In this document: one piece after another, positions 9,745 to 18,164 of the stretch | Layout of the letters: each line of letters opens with the position of its first letter | Position numbering within the stretch: position 1 is the stretch's first letter | Assembly (NCBI RefSeq): GCF_913777995.1 | Contig: NZ_CAJYVE010000010.1 | Location: 1-64,000 of the forward strand | DNA from: an uncultured Pseudomonas sp. | GTDB taxonomy: Bacteria; Pseudomonadota; Gammaproteobacteria; Pseudomonadales; Pseudomonadaceae | Direction: 5' to 3' | DNA: 64,000 nucleotides | The notes under the pieces: model-generated | What the model saw: only the letters and a program-made list of their open reading frames with translations | What the model was told of the DNA's origin: nothing | The model's database searches: none | Translations under genes and position numbers: made by a program

Positions 9745-11193
9745 TCAGGCCGACTGATTGCCCAGTGCACTGAAGCGCAGCGGTGCCTGGCTGCGCAGCC
9801 GCGCGGCGAGCAGCAGGCCAATGACCACCGACAGCGGGATCACCGACCAGAGCACCACCGAGATCGAGGTGCTGGCACCGGTAAGCACGTCGAAGTGCAC
9901 CACGGCGGTCAGGCCGATCGCCAACAGCGCCACGCCCGACACGGCAGGCAGGATGAAGCAGCGCAGCGCACTGCTGACCAGTTGCGGGCGCGCCTTGAAG
10001 AAGCCGATCACCGCCAGGGAGGTCAGCGCCATCAGCAGAATCAGACACAGGGTGGCCAGGTTGGAGAACCAGGAGAACAGCTGCAGCACCGGGTCGGCGC
10101 CGATCAGTGCGAAGATGCAGAGGATGGTCGCCGCCACCAGGCTCTGCACCAGCGAGCCGATATGCGGGCTCTGGTGCACGCGGTGGGTGTTGCCCAGGCG
10201 CTCGGGCAGCAGACCGTCACGCCCGATGGCGAAGAAATAACGCGCCGCCGCGTTGTGGAAAGCCAGCAGGCCGGCGAACAGGCTGACCACGAACAGCAGG
10301 CGAATGGCCGTGGTCAGCCAGGCACCGACATACTGGTCGGACAGCGCATAGAGAAAGGTGGTCGGGTCCTGGGTCGCCTGCAGGCGCGCCACCACTTCGT
10401 CTGTGCCGGCACCGAGCACCATGGCCCACACCGAGACGGTGTAGAAGCCGCCGATCAGCAGCACCGAGATGTAGGTCGCCCGTGGAATGGTGCGCTGCGG
10501 GTCGCGCGCCTCCTCGCCATAGAGCGTGGAGGCTTCGAAGCCGATGAAGGCCGCGAAGCAGAACAGCAGGCCGATGGAGGGGTTGCCGCTGCCGATCTGG
10601 GTCGGCGTGAAGGACTCCAGGTTCAGCCCGTGCAGCCCGCCCTGGCTGAAGATCGCCACGTCCAGCACGACCACCACCGCGTATTCGGCGATCACCATGA
10701 TCGACAGCACCCGCGCCGAGAGGTCGATGTTGCGGTAACCGAGCCAGGCGATGCCCAGCAGGGCGAGCAGCGAGCCCAGCCACCAAGGCACCAGGATGCC
10801 GCTACCGGCCTCCAGGGTGCCGGCGAACACGGCGCCGAACAGGCCGTACATGCCCGCCTGCAGGATGTTGTAGGCGACCATCGCCAGCACCCCGGCCGCA
10901 CCGCCGGCCATGCCGCCCAGGCCACGGGAAATGAAGGCATAGAAGCCACCGGCGTGGGTCACATGGCGCGCCATGCCGGTATAGCCGGCGGCGAAGCACA
11001 GCAACACCGCCAGGGCCACGATCACCAGCGCCGGCAGGCCCGCGCCGTTGCCCAGCATCAGGCCGATGGGAAAGCCCCCGGCCAGCACGCTGAGCGGGCT
11101 GGCGGCGGAGATGACGAAAAACACGATCATGGCGACACCCAGGGTGCCGCGGCGAAGCTGCGTGGTCGAACCACCGCCGGAGGATACGCTCAT
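9745..11193 (-). CDS. APC-family amine/amino acid permease (module 2)
   Basis: 482 residues from the ATG at 11193, aligned with the MSVS start of the paralogue; an ATG 45 bp upstream also exists. It has about twelve membrane spans and family segments VISAASPLSVLAGGFP, AFIGFEASTLYGEEARDPQR and LLAFHNAAARYFFAIGRDGLLP. It shares most residues with the permease at 4612-6063, including promoter motifs. It lies next to iacI, so a role in importing IAA, tryptophan or a related indole or amine is plausible, though APC proteins mostly carry amino acids and amines rather than acids. Confidence 0.87.
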   Translation of the reverse strand: MSVSSGGGSTTQLRRGTLGVAMIVFFVISAASPLSVLAGGFPIGLMLGNGAGLPALVIVALAVLLCFAAGYTGMARHVTHAGGFYAFISRGLGGMAGGAAGVLAMVAYNILQAGMYGLFGAVFAGTLEAGSGILVPWWLGSLLALLGIAWLGYRNIDLSARVLSIMVIAEYAVVVVLDVAIFSQGGLHGLNLESFTPTQIGSGNPSIGLLFCFAAFIGFEASTLYGEEARDPQRTIPRATYISVLLIGGFYTVSVWAMVLGAGTDEVVARLQATQDPTTFLYALSDQYVGAWLTTAIRLLFVVSLFAGLLAFHNAAARYFFAIGRDGLLPERLGNTHRVHQSPHIGSLVQSLVAATILCIFALIGADPVLQLFSWFSNLATLCLILLMALTSLAVIGFFKARPQLVSSALRCFILPAVSGVALLAIGLTAVVHFDVLTGASTSISVVLWSVIPLSVVIGLLLAARLRSQAPLRFSALGNQSA

Positions 11194-11210
11194 TCTGTTA
11201 TACCTTTTTC

Positions 11211-11338
11211 TATGAGGCAGTCGTTGCGGGAGGTCCACGGGAACAGGCTGGGCACGCCCGTGGCTGATTATTGTTATGGGCCTGTCGGCAGGCTTCGATA
11301 CTGGACCTGCACCCTGCCGGCGGCTATCCCAAATTGGC
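11211..11338 (-). promoter_or_regulatory. Promoter/regulator region of APC module 2
   Basis: Contains the same three ordered motifs found upstream of APC module 1 (11211-11226, 11271-11280, 11325-11338) with spacings differing by only 1-2 bp. Conservation of short blocks between otherwise diverged intergenic DNA suggests binding sites for a common regulator. The interval lies between iacI (ending at 11359) and the APC gene. Confidence 0.6.
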
Positions 11339-11358
11339 CGTCTTTGCGGCCACCGGGG

Positions 11359-11871
11359 TCAACGGCCGGGCACTGGCAGCTCGGCTTCGCTGTGCCAGGC
11401 CGTGACGGGCCGGCTGAACAGGTTTTCGGTCTGGAAATGCGCCATGCGCCACTGCCCGTCTTCCTCGGCGAAACGCACCGCCAGACGCGCGGCATTGAGG
11501 TGCGAGGCGCCGCTGGCGAAGGTGCTGGTCTGCAGCATCACCCAGCTGCCCTCGGCCTGCGCGCCATCGACACGGATCAGCTCACTGGTAAGGAAGTGCA
11601 CATTGAGCGCGAAGTGCGCCGGTGGCTCGGTGTAGCGCGCGAACATGTCACGAATCGCCTCGCGGCCTCGATAGCCTCCGAAACTCTTCGCGTATTTCGC
11701 GCCCTTGCCCTCCCAGACCGCCTGGCGGGTGAACAGCCCGGCCAGTTCGTCGAGGGGCGTGTGGGCGTCGAGCTGGTCACACAGCAGCATGTAGCGGTTC
11801 ATGCAGGCACGTATCGCCTGTTCGCTCTCGAGCCGCTTCAGGCGTTCGAGCAGTGGCTGGATATCGGTCAT
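11359..11871 (-). CDS. iacI: IacI-like SnoaL/NTF2-fold protein of IAA catabolism
   Basis: 170 residues of the SnoaL-like/NTF2 fold, small cone-shaped proteins used as hydratases, isomerases or dioxygenase-like subunits. The N-terminal segment LESEQAIRACMNRYMLLCDQ and the later FGGYRGREAIRDMFARYTE fit the family. Identification as IacI rests on its place directly after the amidase (21 bp) in a locus that otherwise holds every iac gene in recognisable form. The exact reaction of IacI is not settled. It forms a transcription unit with iacH, divergent from iacR. Confidence 0.8.
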   Translation of the reverse strand: MTDIQPLLERLKRLESEQAIRACMNRYMLLCDQLDAHTPLDELAGLFTRQAVWEGKGAKYAKSFGGYRGREAIRDMFARYTEPPAHFALNVHFLTSELIRVDGAQAEGSWVMLQTSTFASGASHLNAARLAVRFAEEDGQWRMAHFQTENLFSRPVTAWHSEAELPVPGR

Positions 11872-11892
11872 CGCGTCTCTCCGTAAGGCCGC

Positions 11893-13014
11893 TCAGCGGG
11901 CGTCCGCATGCAGCGCCTGCAACAGGCATTCGGCGGCGGCGAGCAACTGCTCGTCGGCGCCCTTGGCGGCCACCAGCTGCAGCCCCACCGGCAAGCCGTG
12001 GTCGCTGCCCAACGGCAGGCTGACGGCTGGATGCCCGGACAGGTTGAACGGCCGCACCAGTGCGGTCATGCCCAGCACCGCACGGGTGTCGGCTGCCTCT
12101 TCAAGGCGCAACGGGAAATCCGGCAGGGTCGGCAATGCCAGCACGTCACAGTCCTGCAGCGCGGCGTCCACCTGGGCGGTGAAGCGTTGGCGCACCTGCT
12201 CGGCAGCGGCCAGGGCCACGTCATCGGTCTGCCCGGCAGCCTGCAGGCGCCCGGCTACGTCGGGCGCCACCTGGCCGCCTTCCAGCAGCGGCGCACAGGC
12301 GTCGAAGGTTTCGCGGTTGATCACCGCCATGCCCGCTTCGTAGGCCGCCTGGAAATCCTCCAACTGCACGGCACGCAAGCTCTGGCCGCTGGCCTGCAAG
12401 GCCTGGTCGAGCACCGCCTGCACCGCCGGGCTGGCGGGTACAGCGAGCACACCGACAGTGATCCGCGCAGGCACCGCCGCAGGCTGGAACGAGGGGTCGA
12501 TGATACTCATCGCGCGCACCAGCATCGGCAGCGTGGCGGCGAACGGCCCGACACAGTCGAGGCTGCTGTGGCTCGGCATCACACCCTGGCGGCTGACCCG
12601 CCCAAAGCTGGGCTTGAGGCCGAACACCCCGCAACAGCAGGCTGGCACACGCACCGAGCCACCGGTGTCGGTGCCCAGGCTGAAGTCCGCCAGGCCCGCA
12701 GCCACGGCCGCCGCCGAGCCGCTCGATGAGCCACCGGGAATGCGCCCCGGATAACGCGGGTTGGGCGCCGTACCGGCGTAGTGGTTGATGCCGGTGGTGC
12801 CGAAGGCCAGTTCATGCAGTACGGTCTTGCCGGTCAGCCGGCAGCCGGCGTCGAGCAGGCGCCGCACCACCTCGGCGTGTTCGGCGGCCGGTGCGGCATC
12901 GGCCAGCGCACGGCTGGAGGCGCGGGTCGGCACACCGGCCACGTCCAGGGTGTCCTTGACCATTACCCTCAAGCCATCGCCCCCGAGATCCAGGGGCTGG
13001 ACAACGATTGTCAT
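11893..13014 (-). CDS. iacH: IacH-like amidase of IAA catabolism
   Basis: 373 residues of the amidase signature family: Ser-cisSer-Lys enzymes that hydrolyse amide bonds. The glycine-serine signature GGSSSGSAAAVAAGLADFSLG is followed by TDTGGSVRVPA containing the nucleophilic serine; the lysine is in MVKDTLDVAG near residue 20. It is shorter than the usual 450-500 residues, as expected of IacH. It is the first gene of the iacH-iacI unit, facing iacR across about 120 bp. It may act on a ring-opened amide intermediate or on IAA conjugates; the true substrate is not visible in the sequence. Confidence 0.85.
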   Translation of the reverse strand: MTIVVQPLDLGGDGLRVMVKDTLDVAGVPTRASSRALADAAPAAEHAEVVRRLLDAGCRLTGKTVLHELAFGTTGINHYAGTAPNPRYPGRIPGGSSSGSAAAVAAGLADFSLGTDTGGSVRVPACCCGVFGLKPSFGRVSRQGVMPSHSSLDCVGPFAATLPMLVRAMSIIDPSFQPAAVPARITVGVLAVPASPAVQAVLDQALQASGQSLRAVQLEDFQAAYEAGMAVINRETFDACAPLLEGGQVAPDVAGRLQAAGQTDDVALAAAEQVRQRFTAQVDAALQDCDVLALPTLPDFPLRLEEAADTRAVLGMTALVRPFNLSGHPAVSLPLGSDHGLPVGLQLVAAKGADEQLLAAAECLLQALHADAR

Positions 13015-13133
13015 GTACCTTGCTCCTCATCGGTCGCCAGCGCGCACCCGGAACGGCTGCGCCACGTGCGACGCTGTTCAAATTGCTGGAAATGTCTATC
13101 ATTGGCGGCTGGATTTCCTGCCTGCCGAACCTC

Positions 13134-13610
13134 ATGAACCCACCCAAGAAGCTCAAGCACCGCTACGACCCCTCCAGTGCGGAGTTCCGCAAGGAAGACT
13201 TCCCTTTCTACTGGCTGGCCCGCGTCCACGGTCGTTACAACCAGAACATGGAGCGCCTGCTCAAGCGCGTCGACCTCGACGTACCGCGCTGGCGGGTGCT
13301 GTGGATCCTCAGCGAGAACGGCCAGTCGAGCATTTCCGAGATCTCCACCCACGCCATCGCCAAGCTCTCCACCACCACCAAGATCGTCTACCGCATGAAG
13401 GACGACGGCCTGGTGGACACCGCGCCCAGCGCCGAGGATGGCCGGGTGACCCAGGTGAGCATCACTCCGGCCGGCCTGGCCACCATCGAGCGCATGCAGG
13501 ACGTGACCCACGCCCTGTTCGAACGCAGCTTCGCCGGCCTGACCAAGGCGCAGATCGAACGCCTCAACGGGCTGCTGGAGACGGTGTTCCACAACCTCGA
13601 GACATTCTGA
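13134..13610 (+). CDS. iacR: IacR-like MarR-family regulator
   Basis: 158 residues with a MarR winged helix: VPRWRVLWILSENGQSSISE, the recognition helix THAIAKLSTTTKIVYRMKD and the wing SAEDGRVTQVSITPAG. It lies between iacG (convergent, 9-bp gap) and iacH (divergent), the usual place of iacR. MarR proteins usually repress and are released by an aromatic acid; here IAA or an early intermediate is expected. The ATG at 13134 gives MNPPKK; an in-frame ATG at 13092 would add 14 residues and cannot be excluded. Confidence 0.85.
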   Translation: MNPPKKLKHRYDPSSAEFRKEDFPFYWLARVHGRYNQNMERLLKRVDLDVPRWRVLWILSENGQSSISEISTHAIAKLSTTTKIVYRMKDDGLVDTAPSAEDGRVTQVSITPAGLATIERMQDVTHALFERSFAGLTKAQIERLNGLLETVFHNLETF

Positions 13611-13619
13611 ATCCGTCGC

Positions 13620-14117
13620 TCAGCAGGCTTTGGAAGCCTCGCCCAAGCGGTGATAGGCACGGTTGAAATACACCAGCCCGTCTTCCGCGCCGCCGTGGCG
13701 GATGTCCTGGATCTCGCAGTAGAAGATGCTATGCGAACCCACCTCGTGGACCTGGGCGATGCGGCAGTCGAAATTCACCAGGGCATCGAGCATCACCGGC
13801 GCACCGCTTTCCAGGGTGGTCCAGGACGCTTCGGCGAAGCGCGCCTCGGGGCTGAGGTGCTTGTTGGCGAACGCGCCGGACAACGCCTGGTGACTGGCAG
13901 CCAGCACGTTGACGCACAAGATGCCGTTGGCCTTGAACTGCGCGTTGGATTGCGAGGCGCGGTTCATGCACACCAGCAAGGTGGGCGGTGAATCGGTGAC
14001 ACTGCACACGGCGGAAGCGGTGAACCCGCAGCGACCCGCCGGGCCGTCGGTGGTGATCACCGAAACCGCGCCACCGAGCATGGCCATTGCATTGCGAAAA
14101 CTGTTTACGTCGACCAT
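13620..14117 (-). CDS. iacG: IacG-like flavin reductase
   Basis: 165 residues of the flavin reductase-like FMN-binding family (HpaC/RutF type), which supply reduced flavin to a two-component monooxygenase. The core GFTASAVCSVTDSPPTLLVC and the C-terminal GLVYFNRAYHRLG match the family. The ATG at 14117 has GAGGAGAACG upstream. It ends the iacA-G operon, 11 bp after iacF. Its likely partner is IacA, the acyl-CoA-dehydrogenase-like flavin monooxygenase that starts IAA oxidation. Confidence 0.88.
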   Translation of the reverse strand: MVDVNSFRNAMAMLGGAVSVITTDGPAGRCGFTASAVCSVTDSPPTLLVCMNRASQSNAQFKANGILCVNVLAASHQALSGAFANKHLSPEARFAEASWTTLESGAPVMLDALVNFDCRIAQVHEVGSHSIFYCEIQDIRHGGAEDGLVYFNRAYHRLGEASKAC

Positions 14118-14128
14118 GGTCGTTCTCC

Positions 14129-15088
14129 TCAGATATCCAGGACCAGCCTGGTGGATCGGGCCCGGGAACAGCACAGCAGGATCTGTTCGTTGGCCGCCTT
14201 CTCGTCGTCGGTCAGGTAGTGGTCACGGTGGTCAGGCTCGCCTTCGAGCACCTCGCACAGGCAGGTGCCGCAGGCGCCCTGCTCGCAGGACATGGCCACC
14301 TTGATGCCGATGCTCTTCAGGGCCTCGGCGATGCTCTGCCCTTCGGCGACCTGCACCTGCTTGCCGCTGCGCGCAGCGACCACCTCGAAGCTGGCGCCGC
14401 TGGCGTCGACCTCGACCTGGAAGTACTCCTTGTGGATGTGGTCCTCGGCGTAGCCCTGCTGACGGGCACCGGCAATCACCCAGTCCATGAAGCCGGACGG
14501 ACCACAGGTGTACACATGCACGCCGGCCTCACCCTGCCCCAGCACCACGGGCAGATCCAGGCGCTGCGCGGCGTCCTCGTCATCGAAATGGGTGACCACC
14601 CGTGCCGCGAAAGGCGCGTCGCGCAAGGCCTCGAGAAAGGCGCTGTGGCGGCGTGAACGCCCGCAGTAGTGCAGCTCGAAATCGGCGCCCTGGCGATGCA
14701 GGGCATGCGCCATGGCGATCATCGGCGTGATACCGATACCACCGCCGAGGAGGATCGATCGCCGCGCCGCAGGCGCCAGGGGAAACAGGTTGCGCGGTGC
14801 GCTGATGCGTACCGGGCGGCCTTCGAGCAATGTCTGGTGCACGCCGACGGACCCGCCGCGGGAAGCCGGGTCCTTGAGCACCCCCAGGCGGTAGGTGCGC
14901 AGGTCGGCCGGGTCGCTGCACAGCGAGTACTGGCGGATCAGGTCTGGAGCGATATGGATATCGACATGGGCGCCGGCCTCGAAGGCCGGCAAGAGCGAGC
15001 CGTCGGCCTGGGCCAGGTCGAGCACGACCACGGCGTCACCCTGCAGGTCACGCTTGCGCACGACCACTTCTAATAATTGTTCATTCAT
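14129..15088 (-). CDS. iacF: IacF-like ferredoxin reductase (oxygenase electron transfer)
   Basis: 319 residues of the phthalate dioxygenase reductase/VanB type. In order: FMN-binding barrel with RQYSLCSDPAD (about 53-63), NAD-binding domain with LLGGGIGITPMIAMAHAL (about 113-130), and a C-terminal plant-type [2Fe-2S] domain with CEQGACGTCLCEV and a later cysteine in LLCCSRA. It passes electrons from NAD(P)H to the IacCD Rieske oxygenase. A 170-bp gap with a REP pair separates it from iacE upstream. Confidence 0.9.
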   Translation of the reverse strand: MNEQLLEVVVRKRDLQGDAVVVLDLAQADGSLLPAFEAGAHVDIHIAPDLIRQYSLCSDPADLRTYRLGVLKDPASRGGSVGVHQTLLEGRPVRISAPRNLFPLAPAARRSILLGGGIGITPMIAMAHALHRQGADFELHYCGRSRRHSAFLEALRDAPFAARVVTHFDDEDAAQRLDLPVVLGQGEAGVHVYTCGPSGFMDWVIAGARQQGYAEDHIHKEYFQVEVDASGASFEVVAARSGKQVQVAEGQSIAEALKSIGIKVAMSCEQGACGTCLCEVLEGEPDHRDHYLTDDEKAANEQILLCCSRARSTRLVLDI

Positions 15089-15137
15089 GGCAGGTCACTC
15101 TGCACGTTCGGCTAGGGGCAATACTGTTCGGTTCATC

Positions 15138-15194
15138 CTGTGGGACCGGCTTGAACCGCGAAGCTTTTCGCGGCTCAGGCCGCTCCTGCCGGTC
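15138..15194. repeat. REP pair inside the iac operon
   Basis: Two head-to-head REP-like units, GACCGGCTTGAACCGCGAAGC and TTTTCGCGGCTCAGGCCGCTCC, lie in the 170-bp gap between iacE and iacF. Similar cores occur at 161-323 and 22484-22643. In an operon transcript they would form a stable stem that could affect 3' end stability or downstream expression. Confidence 0.65.
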
Positions 15195-15258
15195 ACCGCG
15201 ACCAAGGCGAACAGCATTGAGTTCAAAGGCGACGGCGGCCGTCGCCCGGTGGATAGGT

Positions 15259-15999
15259 TCAGCGCATGAACAGCCCGCCATTCACGTCCCAGGTCGCCCC
15301 GGTGGTGAAGTAGGCTTCGGGGCGCGCCAGCTGGACGATCAGGTCACCGAGGAAATCCGCATCCCCCAGGCGGCGCACCGGAATATTCGCCAGCAGCCCG
15401 TCCATACGCTCGGCCGGCACCGCGGCATGCACCGCCGGCGAGTCGATCGGACCGGGCGCGATGGCGTTGACCGTGACGCCACGGGCAGCGAATTCCTTGG
15501 CGAAGATCTTGGTCAGGGTCACGATGGCGCCCTTGCTCGCGGCGTAGTGCGCGCCGGTGGCGGTGCCGCCGTTCTGCCCGGCCAGCGAGGCCATGTTGAT
15601 GATCCGCCCGTAGCCGGCTTGGGCCATGTGTGCGCCCAGCACCTGGCAGCCAAGGAACACGCTGCGCAGGTTCAGGCCCACTACGGCGTCGAACTCTTGC
15701 GGGGAAATCTGCAGCAGCGGCGTGGTCTTGGTCACGGCGGCGTTGTTGACCAGCACATGCAGGGCACCGAAGCGTTCCAGGGTGGCGGCCAGGGCGGCTT
15801 CGAAGTGGGTTTTCTCGCCCACATCCAACGCCACCGCCAACACCCGCTCTGCGCCCGCGTCCAGCGACCGGGCGGCAGCCTGAGCGGCCTCCAGGCTGCG
15901 GTCGCTGATCACCACCTTGTAGCCGGCGGCCAGCAACCGGGCAGCGAAACGCTGCCCCAGCCCCTGGCCCGCACCGGTTACCAATGCGACATGGCTCAT
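15259..15999 (-). CDS. iacE: IacE-like short-chain dehydrogenase/reductase
   Basis: 246 residues of the classical SDR family. It has the NAD(P)-binding TGAGQGLG (residues 8-15), NNAAVTK, the catalytic serine in INMASLAGQNG, and YAASK with the catalytic Tyr and Lys. The C-terminal NGGLFMR is typical. It lies 10 bp after iacD and belongs to the iac operon; IacE is thought to oxidise a hydroxylated indole intermediate. The chemistry is inferred from the cluster, not from the sequence. Confidence 0.87.
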   Translation of the reverse strand: MSHVALVTGAGQGLGQRFAARLLAAGYKVVISDRSLEAAQAAARSLDAGAERVLAVALDVGEKTHFEAALAATLERFGALHVLVNNAAVTKTTPLLQISPQEFDAVVGLNLRSVFLGCQVLGAHMAQAGYGRIINMASLAGQNGGTATGAHYAASKGAIVTLTKIFAKEFAARGVTVNAIAPGPIDSPAVHAAVPAERMDGLLANIPVRRLGDADFLGDLIVQLARPEAYFTTGATWDVNGGLFMR

Positions 16000-16009
16000 G
16001 GTTCGGCCC

Positions 16010-16489
16010 TCAGAGGATGTAGCCGATACCGGCGAGGGTATCGTCGCTGTTGATCAGGCTGATCACCTTGCGGTGGATCTTGAAACCGCCCTCGGCGCGT
16101 ACCAGTGAGTAGGTCAGGTCGGCGCTGTAGTGCTTGAGGCTTTCCTTGCGGAACTCGCGGATGTTCTGCGCGGCGCGCACGGTGACGTTGACGCCGTCGT
16201 CACCGAGCACGCGAATTCGCGAGAGGGTGCGCACCGTGCGTGGCTGCGGGCTGGTGGAAATCGACTCGCCGCCGATCAGCCGCTGCACGCGCAGGCCGCG
16301 CATGTGGTGGTCGTCATAGGCGTAGTTCAGCGTGTTTTCGTAGTCGGTTTGCTTCGGATCGATCGGGATGATGTAGGTCCCTTGCTCGGTCCACAGGTTC
16401 AGCCAGCTGTCGTACTCGCCGTGGTCGAGCATGTCGCCTTCTTCCCAGATGAACGCGGTGACTTCGTTGAACAGATCGAGCTTCATCAT
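16010..16489 (-). CDS. iacD: IacD-like Rieske oxygenase beta subunit
   Basis: 159 residues of the aromatic-ring-hydroxylating dioxygenase beta subunit family (NTF2-like fold without metal). FIWEEGDMLDHGEYDSWLNLW and YDDHHMRGLRVQRLIGG are family-typical. Its start overlaps the iacC stop (tandem ATGATGA at 16486-16489), showing translational coupling. It is the structural partner of IacC. Confidence 0.9.
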   Translation of the reverse strand: MMKLDLFNEVTAFIWEEGDMLDHGEYDSWLNLWTEQGTYIIPIDPKQTDYENTLNYAYDDHHMRGLRVQRLIGGESISTSPQPRTVRTLSRIRVLGDDGVNVTVRAAQNIREFRKESLKHYSADLTYSLVRAEGGFKIHRKVISLINSDDTLAGIGYIL

Positions 16490-17769
16490 TTGGCCTCCGC
16501 GGTCATCATCTTCTTCCACTGCTGGTAAGCCGCGCGCATACCGGTTTCGGCACTTACGTCAGACACCAGGCCATCTTCGCTGGGGCGCTCGCCGGGCAGG
16601 CCGCGGTTGAGCATGATCCATAGGTCTTCGCCAGCCTGGGCGCCCTTCTGCACGCGCTCCCAGGCCTCGGAATCGTCCGGCGTACCGAAGCCCATCGGCC
16701 CTTGGAAGTGCTCGTGCAGACGCAGGCGGTAGCGGTTGGCCACGGCCGGGCCGCCGTCCATGGTGATCACCGAGTGGTGGATCTCGGTCTCGTGCACCGA
16801 GATCGGTTGCAACACGCGGAAGAACGCCATGGAACAGGCGATGTTGGGGAACAAATTGAGGTTGAAACCGGTACCGCCCACGGCCCGCACGATGCGCCGT
16901 ACCTGCTGGTCGTCGATGCCTTCGTCGCGCAATTCGGCGGCCAGGCCCTCGAAGCGCTCGGGAATCGGCTTGTCCAGATCGGCTTCCAGGTCGATCAGGT
17001 CGGGGATCATCACCATCACGCTGTGGCCGTTGCCCAGGTCCTCCACGTAGCCCGGGCCTTTGACGAAATCGAACAGCTCCAGGGTCTGTTCATCCACCGA
17101 CGACAGGAAGCTCTTGTGCACCAGCGGGAAGTGGTAGGCGTCGGTGGTATTTTCCAGCTGGATCTTCCAGTTGCCAGGGAAGCGGAAGCGATGCTCGCCG
17201 GGCACCTTGATGCCGTAGCCGGCGCCCTGCTTCATGAACAGGTCCATCCACTTCTTCGCCGGGCCAAGGAAGTCCACCAGCGGCTGGATGTCGTCCTTGA
17301 AGGTGGCGAAGATCATCCCGGCGTAGCTTTCCACGCGCAGGCTGACCAGTGGCAGCTCGCTCTTGTCCAGGCAGTCGGCGTAGCTTTCCGGGTGCGGAAT
17401 GCCGCGCAGCGAGCCGTCCAGCGCATAGCCCCAGCCGTGGTAGGGGCAGACGAAGCTTTGGGTCTTGCCCTTCTTGTGCTCGCACACCGTTGCGCCGCGA
17501 TGACGGCAGCGGTTGAGCAGCACATGCACGTCCTTCTTGCGGTCACGCACCACGATCACCGGCTGCTTGCCGATGTAGGTGGTCTTGTAGCTGCCGGATT
17601 CAGGTATCTCGCTTTCGTGGGCCACCCACACCCAGGTGCTGTAGAAGATCTTCTGCAGCTCGGCGTCGAACAGCGCCGGGTCGTTGTACAGCGAGGTATG
17701 CACACGGTCGGCCTGCACCAGCTCGGCAGGGTCGACCGCCAGGTTCACGGCGGGAATCAGATTGCTCAC
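16486..17769 (-). CDS. iacC: IacC-like Rieske oxygenase alpha subunit
   Basis: 427 residues. The Rieske [2Fe-2S] centre is CRH at 88-90 and CPYH at 108-111 (C-X-H-X17-C-X2-H). The mononuclear iron site is in ENTTDAYHFPLVH, with the bridging Asp210 and the ligands His213 and His218. This is the catalytic subunit of a terminal oxygenase that works with IacD and IacF. In iac clusters it acts on a hydroxylated or oxo-indole acetate intermediate on the way to catechol. Confidence 0.92.
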   Translation of the reverse strand: MSNLIPAVNLAVDPAELVQADRVHTSLYNDPALFDAELQKIFYSTWVWVAHESEIPESGSYKTTYIGKQPVIVVRDRKKDVHVLLNRCRHRGATVCEHKKGKTQSFVCPYHGWGYALDGSLRGIPHPESYADCLDKSELPLVSLRVESYAGMIFATFKDDIQPLVDFLGPAKKWMDLFMKQGAGYGIKVPGEHRFRFPGNWKIQLENTTDAYHFPLVHKSFLSSVDEQTLELFDFVKGPGYVEDLGNGHSVMVMIPDLIDLEADLDKPIPERFEGLAAELRDEGIDDQQVRRIVRAVGGTGFNLNLFPNIACSMAFFRVLQPISVHETEIHHSVITMDGGPAVANRYRLRLHEHFQGPMGFGTPDDSEAWERVQKGAQAGEDLWIMLNRGLPGERPSEDGLVSDVSAETGMRAAYQQWKKMMTAEAK

Positions 17770-17785
17770 GGGACAGTCCTCTCAC

Positions 17786-18148
17786 TCAGGCGCGCTGGAT
17801 GATCAGTTCGCGGCCGACGCGGGCCTCGACCTTGGCGTAACGCCACAGCTTGTAAGGCCCCTCACCCACGGCGGTGGTGCGGAACAGGTTGCAGGCCACG
17901 TGCACGGTCTGGATGTCCGGTACGTCGGCGAGCAGGTAGGTGGTCCAGGGGAAACCGTCGGACGGGCCGACCATGGCCTGGTCGTCGTCCATGTTGCCCA
18001 GCACCGTCACGCCGGGCAGGTCGTGAATGCCGTTCCACATCTGGCTGAAGGCCGCCCAGACCTGCAGTTGCTCTTCGCGCACGGCGTCGAAGAAGTTCTG
18101 GTTGATGCCCATGCAGAACAGCACGCGCAGGGGTTTGTTTTGGCTCAT
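17786..18148 (-). CDS. iacB: IacB-like small protein of IAA catabolism
   Basis: 120 residues from the ATG at 18148 (MSQNKPLRVLFCMGINQNFFD). No catalytic motif is obvious; the protein looks soluble and lacks a signal peptide. The position between the IacA-type monooxygenase and the Rieske alpha subunit is the same as iacB in described iac clusters, where its role is undefined. An EthD-like or small accessory-subunit role is possible. Confidence 0.8.
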   Translation of the reverse strand: MSQNKPLRVLFCMGINQNFFDAVREEQLQVWAAFSQMWNGIHDLPGVTVLGNMDDDQAMVGPSDGFPWTTYLLADVPDIQTVHVACNLFRTTAVGEGPYKLWRYAKVEARVGRELIIQRA

Positions 18149-18164
18149 CTCGGTGGCTCCGTGA

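Noticed and set aside
9895-11886. A 663-codon open frame antisense to the APC permease and iacI
   Set aside because: Same reason: a codon-bias shadow of real genes, rich in Gln, His and Arg.
16010-17769. Naphthalene, benzoate or phenylpropionate dioxygenase identity for the Rieske pair
   Set aside because: The gene set around it (acyl-CoA dehydrogenase-like monooxygenase, small IacB-like protein, flavin reductase, amidase, SnoaL protein, MarR) fits iac and not those pathways.
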